Below, piece after piece: positions 24,901 to 36,900 of a stretch of 64,000 nt of DNA. This DNA comes from Nymphaea colorata (taxonomy: Eukaryota > Streptophyta > Magnoliopsida > Nymphaeales > Nymphaeaceae), in assembly GCF_008831285.2 (NCBI RefSeq), contig NC_045148.1, forward strand, positions 11,452,183-11,516,182, in the 5' to 3' direction. The notes beneath the pieces are model-generated. The model was not told the DNA's origin and searched no databases. It saw only the letters and a list, made by a program, of their open reading frames with translations. Numbering within the stretch: position 1 is the first letter of the stretch; every line of letters starts with the position of its first letter. The translations under genes and the position numbers were made by a program.

Positions 24901-27900
24901 TTCAGCCTAGCCCTGTGAAACATCTGAGGTAAGTTTTGAGGCTTTTGTTCTCTCCGTCTGTCCATCCGATTGCGAACGATAGGCTGTCGACATCTGCAGC
25001 TTGGAGCCTTAAAGTTGGAAGTATTCTTTCCAAAATGAGCTTAGAAATAGAGAGTCTCGATTGCGGACTATCGTCCGAGGCATGTCATGGAGTTTGCTAT
25101 GTAGTCATGGAAAGCTCTAGCACTGTCTTCGTGCAAAAGGGGTGGGCTAATGTTATGAAATGGGCATGTTTCAATAGACGATCTACCACCACCAAAATGG
25201 TTGACTTTCCCCTAGATTTGGGCAGCCCTTCCATGAAATCCATGGAGATATCCTCCCAGATGCGGTTTGGAATAGGAAGTGGCTGTAGTAACCATGCGGG
25301 CTTTCTGGTTTCTTACTTGTTGTGTTGGCAGACTTGGCATCTCCTAACATAATATGTGGTTGACCTCGTCATTCCAGGCCAATAGAAAGAGGATCGCATC
25401 CAACTATATGTCCTTTCCACTCCTTCATGGCTTGCTGCCTTGAAGTTATGGAAATGCTCCAGAAGTGTTTCCCTCATCTCCGATTCCGGAGATATAAACA
25501 CCCTTTCGTGGTAGTACATGTATGCAGTGTTGTACGTATCATACGATACGGGACCGTATCGTACGATACGTATCGTATCGTTTGCAAAATACGATACGAT
25601 ACACCCCCTGTATCGCAAATGGGGGTGTATCGTACCTGTATCGTACGATACGTACGATACGGGCCCCCGTATCGTACGATACGGTGCGATACGGCCCGTA
25701 TCGTACGATACGGGCTGATTTCTAAAAAGGAGACTTGAACCCCATTTTTTCGAGTTTTTTTTATAAAAACCCACCCCTTCCTCATTTCTAATCTATAGAT
25801 TGTACCGTTTTAGAGGGAAATCATTGATTTCCATTGTGAAATCATCGATTTCCATTGTGAAATCATCGATTGTCACCGTGAAATCATCTATTAAACCATG
25901 GATTTGTGCATGGGTGGCTGATTCCCATTGAGAGGAAATGGTTTTTTTTTAAACCATGAAGATAAAGATGAAAAAGAATGATATTGTTATGAATTTTGAT
26001 GTCTATGAAGTATGAATGATGAACCGTGAACGTGTAAGTTTATAGCATTTAGCAAAATAATAAGTCTATCATTATCTAAAAGGCTAAACCATGTTTTCTA
26101 TGAAGAATTTATTATTTTTAATTTTTTCTGATTTTTTATGAATTTTTTAATTTTTTTAAAATTTTTTCTGATTTATTATTATTATTTTTTTAAAATTTAC
26201 GATACGGTTACGATACGTTACGATACGTTACGATACGGCGTATCTTAAAGCCCGACCGATACGCCTTACGATACGCTTTTTACAACATTGCATGTATGGT
26301 CATTGCCACACATACCCATAGCATTTGGTCGGGCTGCTGCTTATCCGCCTCCTTATGTCTTGTATAGAGGCTGTTGTCCACCTGTTTATACGTCTGAGAA
26401 AAAGTCATTAGGGTCATTAGAGACTCATCCAACTGATTGCTGGTGCGTGATAGCCCGTCCGCCTCTGGGTTCTCCTTCTCTTTTCGAAACTGTATCACAA
26501 AATCAAAGCCCATGAGTTTAACAATCGAGCGTGTAAGGTAAGGGACAAGGACTGCTGCTGCAAGCATTATTTGAGGCTGTGGTGGTCGGTTCCCACCTGG
26601 AAATGGCGGCCCCTCAGATATTGTTTCCATTTCAGGATTGCAAGTACGATGGGCATCAATTCTCGTTCATAGGCTGACCTTGCTTTAAATGAAGGCCCCA
26701 ACATTTTGCTGAAAAAGGCGATGGGCAGGTGCTCTTGGCTGAGGACAACACCCACTCCTTGGCTTGATGTGTCAATCTCCACCACAAAAAGAAGATTGAA
26801 GTTGGGCATCCTTAGGAAAGATGCAGTTGTGATGGCCTGTTGCAGCCTTTCAAATGCATCTTCCTCCTGGCCTTCCCACTTGAACCTGTCCCTCTTTGTC
26901 AGCTTCACCAGTGGTGCAGCTATCCAGCCATAACCTTGCACAAATTTATGGTAATAACTGGTAATGCCCAAAAATGAGTGCAGCTCCTTGACAGATTTTG
27001 GGGGTTTCCATTTTCGTATGGCCTCCACCTTATCCCCTTCCATCTCTACTTTTTCCTTATTGATTACATGCCCCAAATGTGCAAGCTGCCCTGTTCCGAA
27101 GACACACTTAGCCATTTTTGTATGCAATTGGTGCTGCTGAAGAGTGGATAAAAGCAGTCGTAAGTGCCTCAAATGCTCCTCCGCTCTTGCACTATATACT
27201 AGGATGTCGTTGAAAAATACCAACACAAATTGGCGTAGGAATGGTTTGGACACTTCATTTATCAATGATTGGAAGGTGGCTGGGGTATTTGTCAACCCGA
27301 AGGGCATGACCTTGAACTCGTACAACCCATCGTGAGTGTCTTGGGGATGTCTGCAGGATTCACCCTTATTTGGTGATAACCTGCTCGGAGATCCAGCTTC
27401 GAGAAATAGACGGCCCCATGTAATTCATCCAAAAGGTCTTCAATTATAGGAATGGGTAGCAGCCTTTTACTGTGATAGCGTTGAGGGCTCGATAGTCTAC
27501 GCAAAATCTCCAACTACTGTCTTTTTTCTTGACTAGCAGTGCCAGAGAAGCGAAGGGACTATGACTAGGCTGGATAATGCCATCTTTAAGCATCTCTCGC
27601 ACCATTTTCTCCAAGTTCTCCTTTTGATAGTGGTTGTACCTGTAGGGGCGCAGTTTCATGGCCTTGGCCCCTGGCTGGAGCTCGATGTTGTGATCACTTC
27701 CTCTTGCTGGAGGCAGTCCTCTTGGCGCTTCGAATACATTGCTGAATTCCTTTGGCAACTTTTCTAAGCAGTTGGGGTTGATTTCATGCTTGCTAGCATC
27801 GGCCATCTGCCGTGCCAAGTGTCAATTGGATCCTAATCAGTCGCCACATTTGGGATGCAGCCTTACCTTTTAATAGTTTTGCAGCAGGTTGTTCCTCATT

Positions 27901-30900
27901 CGGCTTCTTAGCAGTAGCAGTTAGGGTTTGTTTGCTCCCTCCATTTTGATCAAAATGCATCCGCATGCCTACAAAATCCCCCACCACTTCCTCTAGGCTG
28001 CAAGCCATTGGATTCTCAGTACTAAATCGGCTCTTGTCATAGCCAAGGTGAACAGTTCGACTGAGAATTTGTGGCCCTGAATTTCCAGTGTTTCAAATGA
28101 ACATCTGCCCTTGCATTTCAGTGTGCTCTCGTCTCCCACCACCACATTGAACGTTGGCTGCTGCTCAATTGTGCAACCTAACGCCTTACCTTTCTTCTCC
28201 GCTATGAAACTGTGGGTGGCGCCCGTATCCACCAGCAACCTGACTCTACGCCCTCTCAATGATCCTTCAACTCGCATTAACTGGGGCACTTCATCCCCTG
28301 CTAGAGTGTGGAGAGAAATCTCTGGCGGTAAGCTGGCTGAAGACTCTCCCAACGTCTCTTCATCTAGCGCAGCGGCTTCTTCCCCACCAGTGGCTCGTCC
28401 TTTTCGTCCACCAAGTACATGTGTAACTTTATGCAGGCGTGCCCGGGTACCATGGTTGGTTGCAGCGGAAACAGATTCCTTTGTGTTGTTTGTCCTTAAT
28501 CTGCTCAGTGTGAGACACCTAATCACTTGTCGAGGGGCTGGATGCTGTTTTGATTCATACACCTGTGGTGGTGTACTCTGCTTATGATCCGGGGATCTTG
28601 CTGCCTCTATTGATACCCCATAGCCTGCTATTTTCACTGAAATGCCTGTGTTTCTCTTCCACCATTCGTGCTATCTCAAAACAGTTTGGAAGCGTGCAGG
28701 GTTTGGTGGCTTGCACCTCAATCCTGATTTCCTCCTTTACGCCACCTAGGAATGCTCCCATCAGTGCTTCAGTTAGCCATCCTTTGACCATGTTACCAAG
28801 CTCCTCAAAGCGCTGATGGTAATCAACGATAGATCCCCGCTATTTGATTGTGGACAATTCGACGTTGTAGTTAAGAAATGCCAAAGGTCCAAAACATGAT
28901 TTCATGGCGTCGACTAGCCCATCCCAGTCTGCCATGCTGCGTCACCAACCATCTGTACCACATGATAGCAGATCTGTCGAAGTAGATGGTGGCGTGGCCC
29001 ACTCTCTGCTCACTGGTGATTCCATGACATTCGAAGAATTGCTTTGCCTTGAAGATCCAACTCAGGGGGTCCTTCCCTGAGAATCACGGGAAGTCCATTC
29101 TAGGATGCTTCCAAGGCCCTGCGCCGGGTCCTTTGTTTCTGCCGATGAACTCAAAATCGGGCGCGTTGCAGGCGGTGGAGGAGGAGGGAAAGGAGGGGGT
29201 CAAGGTCGACGGAACTCACCATTTGCCGTTTCTATTCGTTTGGTACTGGGCAACCTTGATCCACGATTCGGTTGAAGCATGTCCTTGATCATCATCACCA
29301 AGGCATGCTGATCGGCCATGAATGCTTGCATCCGAGCTTCTGCCTCTTGGTTCTAGGTTTCGACTACATACAATCTTTGATTCATCAATGCCATCATTTC
29401 CTCCATGCACTCTCTGTGCGCCTCCACAGCTGCCATGATGTCCTTTGAGGATACCTTGTTGGGGTTGACCATAGCTCTGATACCAATTTGTTAGCCTGCG
29501 ACTAACAGAGGAAGACAACTCATGCACTCTGCTCCGATGAAAGCCCAACCTCCATTGAAATCTCTAATATCCATTCATAATTAGTTTTAACTGGCTAAGA
29601 AACTTATATACTCAGATTCTTTAGATTGGGGTGAGTTTATTATCACCTAATATCCACCCAATTTGTGACTCTACTGAAACGGATCCCTGACCCACAGTGT
29701 CCAGTCCTTAACAGCTCTACAGGCTAGAATCTTTTCAAAGCTGGATTTATGCGCATGATAGCTACCAGATAGGAATTTACATCCATAAGATTGCTTTTCA
29801 AACCCATGAAGGCCACTATGAATTTGTGGTATGTCGATTGGCTTAACCAATGCACCAGCAACATAACAAGCAATCATGAATGAGATCTTTCGGCCCTATT
29901 TAAGGAGGTTTGTTCTGGATTTTTTGACGATATCCTAATATATAGTTTTAATCAGACCATTCATGCTGAACATTTGAACCTTGTTCTCAAAGTGTTTGCC
30001 ACGAATCAGCTATATGCCAAGGCTTCAAAGTGCCTTTGGGAGCAGTCAAGTGACATACTTAGGCTCATTGTTAGATATATCGTGTACGGGTATTATATGG
30101 CAAAGAATTTCTCAGGTATAATACGGCAAAGTTGTATAGCTGGGGAAAATCTTGGCAATTTTTTTAAAAATTTAAAACATTTAATAAATCCTGAAATTTA
30201 TAAAAAATAAAAAATCATAAAAATACGAAAAAACGCAAAAAAATGGGTATAATACAAGTTTTTTCACGTTTTTTATTTTCAGGTATTTAAAAAAAATGTG
30301 TTTTTTCAAGTTTTATACGACTGGCTGTTTTTTGGCATATTATACACGCTTTTTCAAATAAACCGCGTTTTCTGTGACAATGCTTAGGCCACACTATATC
30401 TGAGCAAGGAGTTCAAATGGAGAGCGAGAATGTGTCAGCCATTGAACAGTGAGAACTGCCAAAGAGATTAAAAGCACTGAGGGCTTTCCTAGGGTTGGCG
30501 GGATACTAAGAAGATTTGTGAGAGGTTTCGGAACCATAGCAGCTCCACTTACATCAATTCTAAAAAAAGGGAAGTTTGCATGGGCAAAGGAAGGAGAACA
30601 TGCATTCCAACGATTAAAGGAACCTGTTAGGACAACTCCTGTGCTGGTCTTATCAGACTTCTCCAAACCATTTTCGGTAGAAATTGATGCGTCTGAAATG
30701 GGAGTTGGAGATGTATTAAGTCAAAGAGGGCATCCAATTTCATATTTCAGCAAAGCTATGGGCGTCGTAATGGCCATACAAAAATGGCATCAATACTTAG
30801 TTGGATGAAAGTTCAAATTATCCACAGACCATCATAGTCTAAAGTACTATATGCAACAAAAAATTCACACAGCAGTGCAGCAGAAATGGATAATGAAACT

Positions 30901-33900
30901 CGTTTGATATGATTTTGATATATTCTACGAGAAAGGAGCTAATAATTTAGTGGCAGATGGCCTATCACGGCGATTTGGGCTTGCTGATAGCAGACAAATA
31001 GCCCAACTTCAAGCTCTTATCAGACCAGTTGCGGAGATATGGAGTAGACTGGAAGTGTTACATCGAAAGTCAGCTGAAGTTAAGGAGCTGAAACAGCGGT
31101 TAGAGCAGAATTCTATTAAGACATATGGCTATGCTTGGCATGACCCTTTTTTATATTATCATGGAAGGATTTTTGTTCCCCCCAGCTCCGACATGACAAA
31201 TGAACTCTTGGAACTACACCATGATGTATGAGAGGCTGGTCATCAAGGGATAGAAGGAGCCTACCGGCGAATCTGATGCCTCTTCTTTTGGCCTGGCATG
31301 AAAAGGCAGGTCTGTGAGTATGTGTGCGCCTCTGAAGTTTGCGGAAGGCAGAAATATGAAACTCCTCACCCTGCAGGGTTGTTACAGCCCTTACCTATAC
31401 CTAAGGGTATTTCTGGAGATATTTCCCTAGAGTTTATCGAAGGGTTACCAAAGTCTAAAGGAAAATCTATTATACTTGTAGTGGTCAATAGACTCTCCAA
31501 GTATGCACATTTCATTGCTTTATCCTATCCCAACACAGCAAAGGACATTGCTCGATCCTTTCAAAACCACGTTGGTAAGCTGCAAGGAATGCCTAAATCT
31601 ATGGTGAGCGACCATGATCTTTTCTTCCTAAGTAAGTTTTAGAAACATTGTTTCTCTTTGCAAGGGACCAAACTATGCATGACACAGCCTGTTATGCTCA
31701 GATGGATGGGCAAACAGAAGTCACGACCTGCATACATGAAACATACTTGCGGTGCTATGCAGAACAACAACCTCATAACTGGACTGAGTTTCTATCTTGG
31801 GCAGAGTTAGCCTATATAACACAGCTACACAATCAGCCTTAGGGGTCTCCCCGTTTGAGGTAGTCTATGGTAGACCACCGCCTGACCGGAGAAGATTTCA
31901 CCCTCAAGGAGAACACTTAAGTTGAGATGCAGCTGCTCAACAGGGACAGAGTATTGGACGTGATCAAGGCTCGTTTGGCTGCTGCCCAAAATCGGATGAT
32001 GAAACAGTATAATAAACACCGCAGGGATATAGAGTATCAAGTGGGGGATTGGGTCTACTTGAAGAAATTTCCTGCTGGTAAGGTAGCAGGCATTCACAAG
32101 TTCACAACAAAATACGCAAGCCCATTTTAAGTGCTGGAGAAGGTTGTTTATAATCACGAACTTCTAGAAGGGTCCAATGTCCACCGTGTTCCACATCTCT
32201 CGTTTAAAACCTGGACAGCAACCTGCCACAGGTCAAGTGATGGTTGTGGTGCCTATAAGGGAGTTCACGCTCCATTCTCCTCAGCTTTTTAGAATTCTTC
32301 AAAAATATTTCAGGAGAATTAATGAGCAACCCAGGGTGTGTTAGTTGATTGAATGGCAAGGAGAGTATGACCAAAGCCCAACGTGGGAGGAACCGTCCTC
32401 TTTACTGCAATATTTTCTAGAATTTACACCCTAAGGACAAGGTGTTGCAAAAGGGGAGGGAAATTGTTAGCATAGGGCAATATTGCATCTGTAAAGGGGG
32501 GGTTTTTATAAATACTTATAGGAATAATGGGTGGGGTCTCCCTTGTTGTTAGACCCATCTCCCTAGTATATGTTGAATAGTATTTATGATAGGTGGTTCT
32601 TTGGAATATTAAATAATTAGAAGCAGCTCTTATTATGATTTGTTTTATTTTTGGACCTATTGTGTAATTGTTCAGTTTTACCCTATTTCTCTTTTAATAA
32701 GAGATTAGGGTAGATGAATGTTACGATTTACTGCTCTTTCTCTCTCATACCTGCGACTGGTGTAACATCGTATCAGAGCTTCCTAACCCAAAGTGAGCTT
32801 GATGCTGCAGGTTGGTCGCTCCCTCGTCTTGTTCCTCTTCTCCCAACCTCGTTGTGGCTGTTTTGCTGGGAGTTAAAGTTCACTGTGGCATAGATCAGGG
32901 ATCTGATCACAACTTAATCTCATGCGTTGCTGATCATATGACAAAGTTGATGTAGTTTTCCCGTAGTCGTTGATGATGGTGGGGTTATGAAGAGTGGCTG
33001 CAGTTGAGTTTGGTGTGAAGGGAGGCTGACCTCCTCCAATTCCTGTTGGTTTAGTCTCAATCAGCCTCGTGAAGGGTGCTGATGTCTTCCTATTGTTGTC
33101 AGTGAAGTCTATCAGATCTGAAGTTGAATTGCTGCTGCGTCAGGTAGGATAATTGGGGAATCTTCATGCTGTGCTGAAGTTGGGCAAACTTTCTCTGCGT
33201 TGAAGTTGGGCAGGCTAATTCTGTTTTTGCATTGAAGTTGGGCAGACTAATTGAGGTTGATGTTCCTGTTATTCATATTTATACCAATGTTATCACTGGC
33301 GTAGCGTATTGCGTATCGGTCGGGCCGACCTATACGCCGTATCGTAACGTATCGTAAAATTGATTTTTTAATTTTTAAAAATATTAAAAAATCGTTAAAA
33401 ATTTCAAAAAATCATAAAGATTCCAAAAAAAATCCAAAAAAACAAGTAAAAATCAGAAAAAATCAAGAAAAATGTATTTAAAGGAACATTCATCATTCAT
33501 GTATATGATTATGAAGTATGAAGTATGAACTATGAACAACACATTCCAAAATAAGAAATCAGACATTCAAAATAACATAATAAGCAGCTGAAGAGAATTC
33601 ATTACATCACAATTCATAAGTTCAAAAGTGAAAACATATAGTTATTGTTAGAATATCTTGTAATAGGGAACCGGGTCCGGATATGGACCTGGTCCCATGG
33701 GCGCGGATACCGAGGCTGGATCGGTACCCTAGGCGGGGCTCTCTACCTCTCTCTCTTATAATCTCCACTTATTGTAAATTAGTTGATTAAGTGGAAATAA
33801 TCTTCTCTCTCCTAGGGTTGCGGTTTTGCCCCTAGGTTAGAGCTTCTCCGTGGTTTTAAACCTCTTCCTGAGGTTTTCCACGTATATCTTGTGTTTTTTC

Positions 33901-36900
33901 TTCGTTTCCCTCTTCCATTACGTGTTTCTACATGGTATCAGAGCTGTGAAGTTCCGGCGTTCCTGGTTGGCCGTTTGCTTGTGTTCATGTTGGAGGGGAC
34001 TTGTTCCAGTCACTGCTCATCGCCCGTCACTGTTCACCGCCCGACTCTGACGGGTTCTTCTCCTTGACCGATGCTCCTCGCCCGGCGCACCCGACGACTC
34101 TCCCGTCGCCCGACGCCGCCCGATGCCCGCGGCACCCTGCTTCTGCCGTCGTGTCTCTGTTTCCGTGGGGTTCCGCTGTGTCCCTATTGCCGTGGGTTTC
34201 TGCACCGTCCGGCGACCTGGCCCTGCGCTCTTGGCATCGTTTGCTGCTTCCATCGACTGCTTCCGCCGGTCTGTTTCCGCCTTCCGCCGTCTGCATCGTC
34301 TTCCGCCGGTCTGCCTCCGCCTGGTGTCGCCCTTAGTCTCGCCGCTGTTTGACGCCTCTCGCCGTCGCCTGGCCTGATCTCCGCCCTGTGCCTCTTGCCG
34401 GAGATCCCGCCTATCGCTGCCCGGGTTCTTCTCCATAGATCTGTTTTTTTTTTTTCTGACTGGTGGATTCATTTTGGTCGTTATGGCTGGAGAGACGATG
34501 CCCAAGTCCGATGTGACTTTTGACACGGGCAACAATATCAAAAGTGAAAACTTGCCGGTTCAAGTCACCTCCATTCGGCTGAATAAAGACAACTATCTCT
34601 CTTGGTCTGCTGCACTCGAAATAGGGATAACTAGTCGCGGTCGTCTTTCCTATATCATGGGAGAGACACCTGCTCCCAGTAAAACAGATCCTCGATGGGC
34701 GACTTGGGCATTAGAAGACAGTCAAGTTAAGGTGTTGATCATTAGCTTTGTTTCTGCTGATATTCAACCACTTATTTTGCGAAAGTCGACCGCCTATGAT
34801 ATGTGGACTGTGCTTGCGAGGATGTATGGCCGTAAGAAAAGAGTCCTGCATACGTACCAGATTAAATGTAGCATCTACTCCCTTAAACAGGGTGACTTGT
34901 CTGTGGCATCCTTCTATGCAACCCTGAAAACTAAATGGGAGGAACTGGACTATCATGTGAATGATGACTGGAATTGTGGTTCTGATCATGCCTTGTACTG
35001 GGAAAAAGAATGGATGGACCAGACCTTTATTTTTCTTGGAGGTCTGCGTGATAAATTTGAATCCATTAGGAGTCAAATTCTCAACTGTGATGAGATCCCT
35101 GGGATTGAGAAAGTGTATGCTCGGGTGGAATCTGAGGAACAACGACGTCAGGTGATGCATATTGACTCCAGTCATGGGAGTTCCCCCTCAGCCTTTGTTA
35201 GCCGTACTTCACGGACTGGACAGCATCCTGTTCGACGTTGTAGTCATTGTAACAAGTTGGGGCATTCTGTTGATTTTTGTTGGGATATTCACCCTGAAAA
35301 GCGGCTTACCCATGGTCGTCCTCCTTCTAGTCGGCGGGGTCCTCCTGTGCCTGCTTCTAGTTAGGGTAGCTCCTCGAGTGTTGAAACATCAAAGCTCTCC
35401 TCTGATCAAATCAAGGAATTGCAAGCTTACATCAGCCGGTTATTTATGGCCTCTACTACTCCGGAGGAAGCATCCACGTCTGAGGGAGCTAAGTTAGCCC
35501 AAGCTCTTGTTGCCACAAGCGATCAAGGTAATTCCTCTCTTGGTGATTGGATTGTTGATAGCGGAGCTACGCATCATATGACAGGAGACCCTAAGATGTT
35601 TCAAGAATACAAATTGTCTTCTGGGCAGCAACGCGTGTCTATGGCTGATGGGTCTTCTATTTCTGTGGTTGGAAAAGGGAGTTTGTCCTTGTTGAATAAA
35701 TATCGTCTTCATAATGCTCTTCATGTTTCCAATATTCCTGTGAATCTGTTATCTGTCAGCAGTATTACCAAAGAACTCAATTGCAATCTAATCTTCTCTG
35801 CTGATCGTTGTTTCCTGCAGGACTTGGTGACGGGGAAGAAGATTGGGATTGGTTCGGTTATTGATGGACTCTACAGACTGCCCGTGCAGGTTGCTTCTGC
35901 TCTCATTTCAGCCACTAGTGGACAGTTGTCAGGCGTGGAGGACAGATCTACTATCATGCGATGGCACGAGCGGCTTGGACATCTCCCATTCCAGTTGATT
36001 AAGAAGTTGTTTCCTAGGTTTTTTACTTCTGTTTCCATGGACTCCTTCACCTGTGAAGTGTGTCAGTTGGCTAAACATGTTGGGGCTTCGTATCCTATTT
36101 CTTTTAATAAAACCACCCGTCCGTTTGCTTTGGTTCACTCTGATGTTTGGGGTCCTTCGGGAGTACCCACTTGTCGTGGTTTTCATTACTTTATGACTCT
36201 TATTGATGACTACTCCCGTTGTACGTTCGTGTATCTGTTGAAAGAACGTAGTGAAGTTCCCGTCATTGTCAAAAATTTTGTTGCATTTGTTGAGACTCAA
36301 TTTCAGACATCTGTTCAGGCTTTCCGCACTGATAATGCTTGAGAGTATGTCTCCCAATCCCTAGATGACTTCTTGAGGAGCAAGGGTATTATTCATGAGA
36401 CGTCCTGTAGTTACACACCTCCCCAAAATGGCGTGGCTGAACGGAAAAATAAAAAATCGCCATTTATTAGATGTCACCCGGGCTATTATGTTTCATAGAC
36501 ACGTTCCTAAACGCTACTTGGGTGATGCTCTTCTCACTAGTGCCCACCTAATTAATCGTATGCCAACTCGTGTGTTGAATGGTCGTTCCCCTTATTCTGT
36601 GCTCATGCCCACTCATAACCCTTGGCCTCTTACTCCTCGGGTGTTTGGTTGTATTTGTTTCGTCCATGACCACAGTCCAACCCTCAAGAAGCTTGACCCT
36701 CGGTCTATCAAAGCTGTCTTCTTGGGGTATTCCTCAACTCAGAAGGGATACAAATGTATTGATCCTACCACTTCCAAAATTTATGTCTCCCGGGATGTTA
36801 CCTTTCATGAACATGAGGCGTACTTTCCTGTGAATCCTCTTCAGGGGGAGTGTATAGGAAACAGTGTGGAAGAGTATTCTTCAAACCAGCTGATTCAGTT

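Larger units (their letters stand above)
24146..29713 (-). mobile_element. Gypsy LTR retrotransposon D, minus strand, inside A
   Basis: The complete 5' LTR (minus orientation) is 29489-29713. The other LTR survives only as 24146-24235. The primer site lies at 29471-29485. Protein fragments in minus order are Gag (about 29,460-28,640), protease, RT, RNase H and integrase. A purine tract next to the left LTR reads AAGGGGGAAGTAT on the minus strand. About 65 bp of A's RT between LNA and FSKLDL is missing, so a deletion removed the D end together with A sequence. Confidence 0.88.

Noticed and set aside
25313-25785. Open frames on both strands reading VSYDTG/YRTIR repeats
   Set aside because: They are translations of the GTATCGTA array in element F. 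Only the piece below 25,516 on the minus strand is real integrase text from D.
25525-26290. Possible CRISPR-like or regulatory array of regular repeats
   Set aside because: There are no spacers of constant length. Inverted ends and an 8-bp duplication show a DNA transposon, and the DNA is eukaryotic.
34017-34541. Arg-rich minus-strand frame and plus-strand frames at 34,001-34,377
   Set aside because: They lie in the GC-rich leader of Copia element C between the primer site and Gag. The coding look comes from base composition.
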